A DNA stretch of 64,000 bases. Origin: Microbacterium proteolyticum (lineage in GTDB: Bacteria; Actinomycetota; Actinomycetes; Actinomycetales; Microbacteriaceae). Positions 17,514 to 25,029 of this stretch are shown here, piece by piece. Made by a program: the position numbers and the translations under genes. Positions within the stretch are counted from its first letter, which is position 1, and each line of letters starts with the position of its first letter. The notes under the pieces are model-generated. The model was not told where the DNA came from, did not search any database, and saw nothing but the letters and a program-made list of their open reading frames with translations. The stretch covers positions 1,116,001-1,180,000 of the forward strand of contig NZ_JACHXY010000001.1 in NCBI RefSeq assembly GCF_014192415.1, written 5' to 3'.

Positions 17514-18185
17514 ATGACGCAGCCCGCCACCGTTGACGACGCCCGCGTCACTTCCCCCGACGCCGCCGGCGCCGGCTCCGCGATCGCGCCCGCAGTCCCC
17601 GACTCGAGCGCCCCCGCCGAGGCGTCGGTCGGTGGACGCATCCGCGACCTGCGTCAGTCTCGCGGCATCTCCGCGCGTGCCCTCGCCAAGACCCTCGGCA
17701 TCTCCCCCAGCGCCGTCTCGCAGATCGAGCGGGGAGTCATGCAGCCGAGCGTCTCGCGACTCATCGCCATCACCGACGCCCTCGGCGTTCCGCTCGTGGC
17801 GGCCTTCGACCCGGCATCCGACCGCCCCGTCGAACCCGCCGGCCCCTCGGGTTTCACGCTGCAGCGCGCGGGGCAGACGGCCGACATCGTTCTCGACAGC
17901 GGGGTGTCGTTCCGCCGTCTGACGCCCGGTTCGTCACCGGGCATCGACTACTTCGAGTCGATCTACCCGCCCGGGGCCGCCGCCCACGGCGCCGACGGCC
18001 TCTTCCATCACGAGGGGTACGAGGTCGGAACGGTCGTCGCGGGCGAGCTCACCATCGACTTCGAGGCCGAGCGCGTCGTCCTGCGCGCCGGCGACGCGAT
18101 CAGCTACCCCTGCTCGGTCCCCCACCGCCTGCACAACACCGGCACCACGGATGCCGTCGCGCACTGGCTGATCGTGCACGCCTGA
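17514..18185 (+). CDS. XRE-family regulator with C-terminal cupin domain
   Basis: The 223-residue protein has a Pro/Ala-rich leader of about 40 residues and an HTH_3 domain at about 43-100 (RIRDLRQSRGISARALAKTL, SPSAVSQIERG). A cupin domain covers about 145-223 (HHEGYEVGTVVAGELTIDF, GDAISYPCSVPHRLHN). The cupin pocket probably senses a small pathway metabolite. It diverges from the NCS1 permease with two palindromic operators between them, so it is the likely local regulator of uptake and perhaps of the allantoin operon. Confidence 0.88.
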   Translation: MTQPATVDDARVTSPDAAGAGSAIAPAVPDSSAPAEASVGGRIRDLRQSRGISARALAKTLGISPSAVSQIERGVMQPSVSRLIAITDALGVPLVAAFDPASDRPVEPAGPSGFTLQRAGQTADIVLDSGVSFRRLTPGSSPGIDYFESIYPPGAAAHGADGLFHHEGYEVGTVVAGELTIDFEAERVVLRAGDAISYPCSVPHRLHNTGTTDAVAHWLIVHA

Positions 18186-18432
18186 CACGTCCGCCCGCGC
18201 GTCGAGGTGCGGCTCCGGGCCGCGCGTCGAGGCGCGCGTCCCGGCCGCGCGTCGTTTCGGGTTTGGGGCGCGATCCGCGCTTCGGGGCGCAAATTTCGCG
18301 CCCCAGAAGGCGAAATGCGCCCCAAACGAAGAAGACTCGGGGCGTGACTCTCGCGCCGCAAAAGCGCGGAATGCGCCCCGATCCGCAGCCCCTCGCGCGG
18401 AAGTGACCCCGACCGCCTCGGGAGCCGTCCGG

Positions 18433-18453
18433 AATGTTCCCCACAGCAACATT
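18433..18453. promoter_or_regulatory. Purine-regulon operator copy 3 (AATGTT-N9-AACATT)
   Basis: AATGTT-CCCCACAGC-AACATT is a perfect inverted repeat extended by TCCG/CGGA flanks (GTCCGG...GCGGAC, one mismatch). It lies 40 bp upstream of the uraD -10 element and matches copies at 1381 and 14711. Confidence 0.6.
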
Positions 18454-18492
18454 GCGGACACATCGGGCCACAGCCCCGTAACGCGCACCGCA

Positions 18493-18498
18493 TAGCCT
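18493..18498 (+). promoter_or_regulatory. -10 element (TAGCCT) of leaderless uraD
   Basis: TAGCCT ends seven bases before the uraD ATG at 18506, implying a leaderless transcript for the uraD-uraH-hpxO operon. Confidence 0.5.
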
Positions 18499-18505
18499 GG
18501 CGCCC

Positions 18506-19033
18506 ATGCACCTGCACCACTTCAACGCGGACTCACCCGCCGAGGCAGCAGCGGTCGCCCGCGTCTGGGCCGACGTCCCGGGCTGGGTCGACGCCGTCGT
18601 CGCCGGCCGCCCGTACGCGAACGTCGACGCCCTCGCCGCCTACGCCGCAGACCTCGCCTCGACGTGGTCGCCCGCCGACCTCGAGGCCGCCCTCCACACC
18701 CACCCCCGCATCGGCGGGAAGGTCTCGGGCGACGGCGCCGAGGCCGCGGCATCCCGTCGGGAACAAGGCTCGATGTCCGCCGCCGCCGACGACGACGTCG
18801 CCGCGATCGCCGCCGGCAACGCCGCGTACGAGGAGCGGTTCGGACGCGTGTTCCTCATCCGCGCCGCCGGCCGCACACCGAGCGAGATGCGCGCCGAACT
18901 GGAGCGCCGCCTCGGCAACGACTCCGACGCCGAGACCATCGAGGCCACGCGTCAGCTCGCCGAGATCGCCCTGCTCCGGCTGCGGACGACCTTCGCCGAC
19001 GACGCACCCGCCGAACCGGAGGCCGCGGAATGA
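18506..19033 (+). CDS. uraD: 2-oxo-4-hydroxy-4-carboxy-5-ureidoimidazoline decarboxylase
   Basis: The 175-residue protein is a full-length OHCU decarboxylase. It has the HPRIG motif around residues 70-74 with the catalytic His, a downstream SRREQGSM segment, and NAAYEERFGRVFLIRAAGR near 110-128. It converts OHCU to S-allantoin. It is first in a three-gene operon; its TGA overlaps the uraH ATG, so the last two steps to allantoin are co-translated. The acidic C-terminal tail after about 165 has no assigned role. Confidence 0.93.
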   Translation: MHLHHFNADSPAEAAAVARVWADVPGWVDAVVAGRPYANVDALAAYAADLASTWSPADLEAALHTHPRIGGKVSGDGAEAAASRREQGSMSAAADDDVAAIAAGNAAYEERFGRVFLIRAAGRTPSEMRAELERRLGNDSDAETIEATRQLAEIALLRLRTTFADDAPAEPEAAE

Positions 19034-19350
19034 CCCACGTCACCACCCACATCCTGGATGCCACCACCGGCACGCCCGCATCCGGCGTCGCCGTGACGCT
19101 GGCCCCCCTCGACGGCACGACGATCGAGGCGGCCACCACCGACGCCGACGGCCGCCTCGCCCTGGGCCCCGAGCGCCTCGACGACGGCGACTACGCGCTC
19201 ACGTTCGCGACCGGCGCCTACTTCCGCGCGAAGGGCGTCGCTTCGTTCCACCCCGTCGTGACGGTGGCGTTCACCGTCTCGGGCGACGCGCACCTGCACG
19301 TGCCCCTGCTGCTGAGCCCGTTCGCCTACTCGACCTACCGCGGCAGCTGA
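19030..19350 (+). CDS. uraH: 5-hydroxyisourate hydrolase
   Basis: The 106-residue transthyretin-like protein starts with MTHVTTHILDATTGTPASG (family N-terminal signature with its active-site His) and ends with the diagnostic YRGS tetrapeptide. It hydrolyses 5-hydroxyisourate to OHCU. The ATG overlaps the uraD stop and the hpxO ATG follows 8 bp after its stop, so the three enzymes for urate to allantoin form one transcription unit. Confidence 0.93.
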   Translation: MTHVTTHILDATTGTPASGVAVTLAPLDGTTIEAATTDADGRLALGPERLDDGDYALTFATGAYFRAKGVASFHPVVTVAFTVSGDAHLHVPLLLSPFAYSTYRGS

Positions 19351-19358
19351 GGAGCGTC

Positions 19359-20543
19359 ATGAAGGTCATCGTCATCGGCGCCGGCGTGGGCGGAACCTCC
19401 GCCGCCCTCGCCCTGCAGAAGCTCGGCCACGAGGTCGTGGTCTACGACCGCATGCGCGAGAACCGCCCGGTCGGGGCGGCGCTGTCGCTGTGGTCCAACG
19501 GCGTGAAGGTGCTCAACTGGCTCGGCCTCGGCCCGCAGGTCGCCGCCCTCGGCGGGCAGATGGACGACATGGCCTATTACGACGGGCACACCGGCGACGA
19601 ACTCTGCCGTTTCAGCCTCGCCCCCGTGACCGAGCAGACCGGCCAGCGGCCCTACCCCGTCGCCCGCGCCGACCTGCAGCAGATGATGATGGATGCCGTA
19701 GGCTCGGCGCACATCCGCCTCGGCAAGCAGCTGGTCGCCGTCGCCGACGACGGGCGGACCGTGACGGCCGCCTTCGCCGACGGCTCCACCGACACCGCCG
19801 ACCTGCTGATCGGGGCCGACGGGGCGCGCTCGCTCGTGCGCGACTACGTCACCGAGCCCACCGGCATCCGTCCGCAACGGTCCTATTCCGGTTACGTCAA
19901 CTACAACGGCCTGGTGAAGGCCGACGAGCGGATCGGGCCGCTCGATCAGTGGACCACCTACGTCGGCGACGGCAAGCGTTGCGCCGTCATGCCTGTGGCG
20001 GGTGACCGCTTCTACTTCTTCGTCGACGTGCCGGGCCCGTCGGGCGTGGTCGAGGACCGCATGGCCGCCCTCGAGGCCGCGTTCGGGTCGTGGGGCGCAC
20101 CGGGCGTGCGGGCGCTGCTCGACGGCATCGACCCCGACCAGTCGCTGAACCGCGTGGAGATCTGGGACATCGACCCCTTCGACACGTGGGCGCGAGGACG
20201 CGTGGCGATCCTCGGCGACGCCGCCCACAACACCGCGCCCGACATCGGGCAGGGCGCCTGCTCGGCCCTGGAGGACAGCTTCGCCCTCGGCATCGTCTTC
20301 GCGACGTCGACCCTGGGAGTCGAGGACTCCCTCCGACGCTACGAACGCATCCGCACGGAGCGGGCGGGCGACCTCGTGCTGCGCGCCCGCAAGCGCGCGC
20401 ACGAGACCCACGCCTTCGACCTCGACGCGACGCAGGCCTGGTACGACGGCCTGCGCCGCGAAGACGGCAGCGGGGTCATCCGCGGCATCGTCGGCAACAT
20501 CGAGGGCAGTCCGGTCGAGCTCGGGGCGAGCGTGTTGCGCTGA
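19359..20543 (+). CDS. hpxO: FAD-dependent urate hydroxylase
   Basis: The 394-residue flavoprotein monooxygenase begins with a Rossmann GxGxxG (VIVIGAGVGGTSAALAL), has the DG motif at GADGARSLVRDYV and GDAAHNTAPDIGQGACSALED for FAD binding. The segment DQWTTYVGDGKR...RFYFFVDVP closely parallels Klebsiella HpxO; R207 and Y219 have the same spacing as the catalytic Arg204/Tyr216 of that enzyme. It converts urate to 5-hydroxyisourate with NADH and O2, replacing cofactor-free uricase. No uricase gene is seen in the window. Confidence 0.93.
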   Translation: MKVIVIGAGVGGTSAALALQKLGHEVVVYDRMRENRPVGAALSLWSNGVKVLNWLGLGPQVAALGGQMDDMAYYDGHTGDELCRFSLAPVTEQTGQRPYPVARADLQQMMMDAVGSAHIRLGKQLVAVADDGRTVTAAFADGSTDTADLLIGADGARSLVRDYVTEPTGIRPQRSYSGYVNYNGLVKADERIGPLDQWTTYVGDGKRCAVMPVAGDRFYFFVDVPGPSGVVEDRMAALEAAFGSWGAPGVRALLDGIDPDQSLNRVEIWDIDPFDTWARGRVAILGDAAHNTAPDIGQGACSALEDSFALGIVFATSTLGVEDSLRRYERIRTERAGDLVLRARKRAHETHAFDLDATQAWYDGLRREDGSGVIRGIVGNIEGSPVELGASVLR

Positions 20544-20689
20544 CCCGCTGACCCCATCTCCGCCCCTCGGCCGGAGACCCTCCGGTCGGGCACGGGTGGG
20601 CTCGCCGTTGGCGCAGACTCCGCCGCCCGGAGCCGGACTCCGCGGTGCGGAGCGTGGACCCGCCCGAGTCGGAGCACGCACCCGCGTCG

Positions 20690-20695
20690 CAGAAT
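20690..20695 (+). promoter_or_regulatory. -10 element (CAGAAT) of leaderless GNAT gene
   Basis: CAGAAT ends seven bases before the ATG at 20703; this favours that start over the ATG at 20694, which lies inside the element. Confidence 0.4.
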
Positions 20696-20702
20696 GGATG
20701 CC

Positions 20703-21206
20703 ATGACCCCCACCCTCACCATCCGCCTCGTCGCCCCGGACGAGTACGCGGATGCCGGGCGGCTCACCGCCGGGGCCTATCGGCACAGCTACGCGGGCCT
20801 CAACGAGGACTACCTCGACTCGCTCGCCGACGTCGAAGGCCGGGTCGCCCAGGGCGAGGTGTGGGTGGCGCTCGAGGGCGGCGAACTCGTGGGCACGGTG
20901 TGGACGCCGCGGCCCGGGGAGCGCCTGTCCCCCCTTGCGGCCGAGGGGGAGATCGACTTCCGTCAGCTCGCGGTCGCCCCGTCGGCTCGCGGCCGTGGCG
21001 TCGGTGAGGCGCTCACACGGCACGTCCTCTCGCTGGCCCGTGACCGCGGGGCGCAGCGCGTGGTGATGAACAGCGACGCCGAGATGCTCGGTGCACACGC
21101 GCTCTATCTCAAGCTCGGCTTCCACCGGCTGCCCGAGCGCGAGCACCCGGTCGAGGTGGCACCGGGGCGCTTTCTCGATCTGCTGGCATTCGGGTTCGAC
21201 CTCTGA
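20703..21206 (+). CDS. GNAT family N-acetyltransferase
   Basis: The 167-residue protein has the GNAT fold marks: RLVAPDEYADAGRLTAGAY at the start, FRQLAVAPSARGRGVGEALTRHVL carrying the acetyl-CoA pyrophosphate loop, and HALYLKLGFHRLPER at the end. The acceptor substrate cannot be read from sequence. ATG 20703 is chosen because of the -10 element seven bases upstream; ATG 20694 is an alternative adding three residues. It converges with apt. Confidence 0.85.
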   Translation: MTPTLTIRLVAPDEYADAGRLTAGAYRHSYAGLNEDYLDSLADVEGRVAQGEVWVALEGGELVGTVWTPRPGERLSPLAAEGEIDFRQLAVAPSARGRGVGEALTRHVLSLARDRGAQRVVMNSDAEMLGAHALYLKLGFHRLPEREHPVEVAPGRFLDLLAFGFDL

Positions 21207-21272
21207 CGAGTCCCGCTGCGCCGAGAGGCGACGGGGGCGGTGGAGCGCACCACTCCCGAGCGGGGTCGCCGC

Positions 21273-21797
21273 TCAGACGTGGAAGACCGCGTGCACGTCG
21301 CCGCCCAGCGCCTCGCGGCCGCCCAGGCCGTCGATCTCGAGCAGCGTCGCGATGCCGATGACCTCGCTGCCGACGGCCTGCAGCAGGTCGCGGCCGGCGC
21401 GGAGGGTTCCGCCGGTGGCGAGCACGTCGTCGAGCAGCAGCACGCGGGCGCCGTCGGCGTTGTCGTCGTGCATCTCGATCTGCGCGGAGCCGTATTCGAG
21501 GTCGTACGACATCGACGCCGCCGGGCGGGGCAGCTTGCCGGCCTTGCGGATCGGCATGAGCCCCACGTTCGCGACGATGGCCGCGGCCCCCGCCAACAGG
21601 AACCCACGCGCCTCGACGCCCGCGACGGCGTCGATCCGGCCGGCGAACGGCTCCATGAGCGCTTCGACGACGGTGCGCAGGGCCGCGGCATCCGTCAGCA
21701 GCGGCGTGATGTCACGGAACACGATGCCCGGCTTGGGGTAGTCGGGGATGCTGGTGATGAGCGATTCAGCGCGGGCGAGGGCAGAGGCGTCAGGCAC
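21273..21797 (-). CDS. apt: Adenine phosphoribosyltransferase
   Basis: The 174-residue protein has the APT start SIPDYPKPGIVFRDITPLL, VEARGFLLAGAAA, the flexible loop region RKAGKLP and the PRPP-binding VLLLDDVLATGGTL. It salvages adenine to AMP. The GTG start at 21797 lies six bases after a TAGGCT -10 element, implying a leaderless mRNA. Next to a purine degradation locus it offers the opposing salvage route, but it appears to have its own promoter. Confidence 0.93.
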   Translation of the reverse strand: MPDASALARAESLITSIPDYPKPGIVFRDITPLLTDAAALRTVVEALMEPFAGRIDAVAGVEARGFLLAGAAAIVANVGLMPIRKAGKLPRPAASMSYDLEYGSAQIEMHDDNADGARVLLLDDVLATGGTLRAGRDLLQAVGSEVIGIATLLEIDGLGGREALGGDVHAVFHV

Positions 21798-21803
21798 CCG
21801 CTC

Positions 21804-21809
21804 AGCCTA
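21804..21809 (-). promoter_or_regulatory. -10 element (TAGGCT) of leaderless apt
   Basis: On the minus strand TAGGCT ends six bases before the GTG start of apt. Confidence 0.5.
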
Positions 21810-21844
21810 ATCGCGCGCTCTGCCCCCTCCCCCGCCCTTCCCCC

Positions 21845-21908
21845 CGTCGAGTGTCCACGACACGCCGCACACGGACCCGGGATGCGGCGTGTTGTGGACA
21901 CTCAACGA
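21845..21908. repeat. GTGTC-type double palindrome, copy 2
   Basis: The 64-bp element lies between divergent apt and the GH13 gene. The left end GTCGAGTGTCCACGACACGC and the right end GCGGCGTGTTGTGGACACTC mirror each other and are each small palindromes (GTGTC-CAC-GACAC; GTGTT-GTG-GACAC). Confidence 0.8.
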
Positions 21909-21934
21909 GGAAGGGGGGGGGGCGCGGATGTCGA

Positions 21935-21965
21935 TTGACAGGGGTGCAAGCGCTTGCACTAACGT
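21935..21965 (+). promoter_or_regulatory. GH13 promoter with embedded LacI-type operator
   Basis: TTGACA (21935-21940) and TAACGT (21960-21965) flank a perfect 16-bp palindrome GTGCAAGCGCTTGCAC (21944-21959), the classical LacI/GalR operator form. The -10-like TAACGT ends six bases before the ATG at 21972, so the mRNA is probably leaderless. A repressor bound here would block the promoter directly. Confidence 0.75.
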
Positions 21966-21971
21966 AGCTGC

Positions 21972-23651
21972 ATGACTTTCACGCAGGAGGACGCGCGCGC
22001 CGACCTCGCCTCGGCACCCGGCTCGGAGTGGTGGCGCACCGCCGTCATCTACCAGATCTACCCCCGCTCGTTCGCTGATGCGTCGGGCGACGGCCTGGGC
22101 GATCTCCCCGGGGTCACCGCGCACCTCGACGACCTGCAGACGCTGGGAGTGGATGCCATCTGGCTGAGCCCCTTCCAGACGTCGCCGCAGAAGGACGCGG
22201 GCTACGACGTCGCCGACTACCGCGACGTCGACCCGATCTTCGGCACCCTCGCCGACTTCGACGAGATGCTCTCGGGCGCGCACGAGCGCGGCATCCGGGT
22301 CATCGTCGACCTCGTGCCCAATCACTCCAGCGATCAGCACGTGTGGTTCCAAGAGGCGCTGAAGGCCGCCCCCGGCAGCCCCGAGCGGGCGCGGTACATC
22401 TTCCGCGACGGGAAGGGCGAGAACGGCGAGCTGCCCCCGAACAACTGGGAGAGCGTCTTCGGCGGCGGCATGTGGAAGCGTGTGACCGAGGCCGACGGCT
22501 CGCCCGGACAGTGGTACCTCCACATCTTCGACGAGTCGCAGCCCGACTTCGACTGGACCAACGACGAGGTGCGCGCCGAGTTCCGCGACATCCTGCGTTT
22601 CTGGCTCGACCGCGGAGTCGACGGCTTCCGCGTCGATGTCGCGCACGGCCTGATCAAGGCCGAGGGCCTGCCCGACTTCACGCCCGACCCCGAGGGCGGC
22701 TCCATGGGCGGCGACGCCGACGAGGTGCCGTACTGGGGCCGGCCCGGCGTTCACGAGGTGTGGCGCGAGTGGCACGAGGTGCTGGCCGCGTACGACGGCG
22801 ACCGCGCGCTGTGCGCCGAGGCCTGGCTGCCCACCGTGGAGCAGACCGCCCTGTGGGTGCGCCCCGACGAGATGCACCAGGCGTTCAACTTCCATTACCT
22901 CGAGACGAAGTGGGATGCCGCGGCCCTCCGCGCCGTGATCGCCGAGTCGCTCGCCGAGTACGGTGCCGTGGGCGCCCCGAGCACCTGGGTGCTGTCGAAC
23001 CACGACGTCGTGCGCCACGCCTCGCGCCTCGCACTGACCGCCGAGAACCCTCAGGGCGCGGGTATCGGTCCCGACTCCCCCGGCAAGCCCGATCCCGTGA
23101 AGGGTCTGCACCGCGCCCGCGCCGCGACAGCACTCATGCTGGCCCTCCCGGGCTCGTCGTACCTGTACCAGGGCGAGGAGCTGGGCCTGCCCGAAGTCAT
23201 CGATCTGCCCGACGACGCCCGTCAGGACCCGACGTGGTTCCGCACGAACGGCGAGCGCTACGGCCGCGACGGCTGCCGCGTCCCGATCCCGTGGACCGCC
23301 GACGGCCCCGCGTACGGCTTCAACTCCACCGGCGCGTCGTGGCTGCCGCAGCCGGCCGAGTGGGCCGCGCTCGCGCACGACGTGCAGGTCGACGACCCCG
23401 CCTCGACGCTCATGCTGTACCGGGTGCTGCTGGCCGAGCGCCGCAGCCGAAACCTCGGTGCGGGCGAGATCGAGTGGCTCGACGGGTTCGGCGACGACGT
23501 GGTGGCGCTGCGCAACCGCGGTCTCGTCGTGATCGCCAACCTCGGCGACGACGCGGTGGAGCTGCCCGAGGGCGACGTCGTGGCCGCCAGCGGCCCGCTC
23601 GACGGCACGCGCATTCCGACAGACACCACCGTCTGGGTCGCCGCGGTCTGA
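21972..23651 (+). CDS. GH13 alpha-glucosidase (oligo-1,6-glucosidase type)
   Basis: The 559-residue cytoplasmic enzyme has the GH13 regions in order: VDLVPNHSS near 115-125, GFRVDVAH with nucleophile D222, CAEAWLP with acid/base E283 and LSNHDVV with transition-state Asp D345. No signal peptide is seen. It should hydrolyse short alpha-glucosides such as isomaltose, maltose or sucrose. It is regulated by the LacI operator in its promoter and is followed 41 bp later by a LacI-family gene, a standard sugar-use pair, although no transporter is adjacent. Confidence 0.9.
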   Translation: MTFTQEDARADLASAPGSEWWRTAVIYQIYPRSFADASGDGLGDLPGVTAHLDDLQTLGVDAIWLSPFQTSPQKDAGYDVADYRDVDPIFGTLADFDEMLSGAHERGIRVIVDLVPNHSSDQHVWFQEALKAAPGSPERARYIFRDGKGENGELPPNNWESVFGGGMWKRVTEADGSPGQWYLHIFDESQPDFDWTNDEVRAEFRDILRFWLDRGVDGFRVDVAHGLIKAEGLPDFTPDPEGGSMGGDADEVPYWGRPGVHEVWREWHEVLAAYDGDRALCAEAWLPTVEQTALWVRPDEMHQAFNFHYLETKWDAAALRAVIAESLAEYGAVGAPSTWVLSNHDVVRHASRLALTAENPQGAGIGPDSPGKPDPVKGLHRARAATALMLALPGSSYLYQGEELGLPEVIDLPDDARQDPTWFRTNGERYGRDGCRVPIPWTADGPAYGFNSTGASWLPQPAEWAALAHDVQVDDPASTLMLYRVLLAERRSRNLGAGEIEWLDGFGDDVVALRNRGLVVIANLGDDAVELPEGDVVAASGPLDGTRIPTDTTVWVAAV

Positions 23652-23692
23652 GCGGCCCGCATCCGACCCCGCTCCCCCGAGAACGCGAGACC

Positions 23693-24694
23693 GTGACCGG
23701 AATCGACGACGTCGCCCGCGCAGCGGGAGTGTCGACGGCCACGGTCTCGCGGGCGTTGAGCGGGCGCGGCTCGGTCTCGAACGCGACGCGCGAACGCGTG
23801 CTGGCCGCCGCCGCGAGACTGGGTTACGTGGTGTCGGCGGCCGCGTCGGCCCTCGCGACCGGGCGGGCGCGGGCCGTCGGGGTCGTCGTGCCGTTCCTCG
23901 ACCGGTGGTTCTTCAGCACTGTCCTCGCGGGCATCTCCGACGCGCTCGTGCGCCGCGGCTACGACATCACGCTCTACAGCGTGAGCGCAGACCCGACCGA
24001 ACGGCGCCGCGTCTTCGACGACCACCTGCGGCGACGACGCATCGACGCCGTCATCACCGTCGCCCTCGAGCTGGATGCCGAGGAGTCGGCGTCGCTGCGC
24101 GGACTCGACGTGCCGATCGTCGCGATCGCCGGACCCCACCCCCTGCTGACCACGCTCACCGTCGACGATCTCGCGGTGGGGCGGCTGGCGACCGCGCACC
24201 TGCTCGAACTCGGCCACCGCCGCCTCGCCCATATCGGGGCGGATGCCGTGGCGGCCGCCGCCTCGTCGGTACCGGCCCTCCGACGCCGCGGCTTCGAGGA
24301 GAGGCTCGCCGACGCCGGCATCGAGGCGCACGGCGTCGAACCGGCCGACTTCACCATCGACGGAGGCTCGCGCGCGGCGACCCGCCTGCTCTCGACCGAC
24401 GATGCCCCGACGGCTGTGTTCGCCGCATCCGACGAGATGGCGATCGGGGCGATCCTCGCCGCGCGCGAGCTCGGTCTGCACGTACCCCACGACGTGTCGA
24501 TCATCGGCGTCGACGGGCACGAGCTCGGCCGCTGGTTCGGGCTCACCAGCATCGACCAGTTCGCGCGCGGCCAGGGCGAACGTGCCGCCGAGGTGGTGCT
24601 GGACGCGCTCGACGGCGCCCGGCCCGCCCGAGGCCTGGGCACCCTGCCGTTCGAGCTGGTCGACCGCGGCTCTACCGCGCCCCCGAGGCGCTGA
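23693..24694 (+). CDS. LacI-family transcriptional regulator
   Basis: The 333-residue protein begins VTGIDDVARAAGVSTATVSR (HTH, residues 1-25), followed by the hinge helix region ASALATGRARAVGVVVPF and a periplasmic-binding-like ligand domain with IIGVDGHELGRWFGLTSIDQ near 275-300. GTG 23693 is the only sensible start for the HTH. It sits directly after the GH13 gene whose promoter holds a perfect LacI operator, so it is the probable repressor of that gene, relieved by an alpha-glucoside. Confidence 0.9.
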   Translation: MTGIDDVARAAGVSTATVSRALSGRGSVSNATRERVLAAAARLGYVVSAAASALATGRARAVGVVVPFLDRWFFSTVLAGISDALVRRGYDITLYSVSADPTERRRVFDDHLRRRRIDAVITVALELDAEESASLRGLDVPIVAIAGPHPLLTTLTVDDLAVGRLATAHLLELGHRRLAHIGADAVAAAASSVPALRRRGFEERLADAGIEAHGVEPADFTIDGGSRAATRLLSTDDAPTAVFAASDEMAIGAILAARELGLHVPHDVSIIGVDGHELGRWFGLTSIDQFARGQGERAAEVVLDALDGARPARGLGTLPFELVDRGSTAPPRR

Positions 24695-25029
24695 TCCGCC
24701 CGGCGGCCTCCCCGCACGACGCCGAGCGAAGCACCGTCGATCGCACGACGCCGCGCGAGGTGCCACCTGCCTCACCGGGGCACCGTCGATCGCACGACGC
24801 CGCCCGAGGTGCCGCCGACCTGCCGCGCCGGGCCGACGACCGGACCGGACACGCGCGGTGCGCGCGCCGTGTGTCCAATTCGCGTCGTATTCCCCCGAAT
24901 TGCCTTCAATGAAACGGTCTCCGCATTGGCGTGCGACATAATTATGGGAAGTTCCGGCCCGTTCTGCCAGATCCGACTGCGTGTCATTCGATGCGTATAC
25001 GAATCATCGAATCGACAGGAGTCGCACAC
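24695..25029. repeat. Intergenic region with 49-bp tandem repeat and AT-richer promoter zone
   Basis: CACCGTCGATCGCACGACGC starts at 24732 and again at 24781 (49-bp period). After 24890 the composition becomes clearly less GC-rich (for example ATAATTATGGGAAG near 24949). This is the likely promoter and leader of the exopolysaccharide gene at 25030. No gene is seen. Confidence 0.6.

Larger units (their letters stand above)
18186..18505. repeat. Intergenic region with two GGGGCG palindrome elements
   Basis: The gap after the regulator holds a 65-bp double palindrome (18262-18326, TTTGGGGCGC...GCGCCCCAAA with inner GGGGCGC/GCGCCCC). A shorter one follows at 18334-18382 (CTCGGGGCG...CGCCCCGA). 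After these come an operator at 18433 and the uraD promoter. No gene is apparent. Confidence 0.7.

Noticed and set aside
18506..20543. Cofactor-free uricase in the urate operon
   Set aside because: The third gene is clearly a flavin monooxygenase with HpxO-specific Arg and Tyr; no uricase-fold sequence is present.
24931..25029. ATG 24931 or 24991 as start of the Wzz/BY-kinase-like gene
   Set aside because: The added residues have no family counterpart, and GTG 25030 has a well-spaced GGAG.
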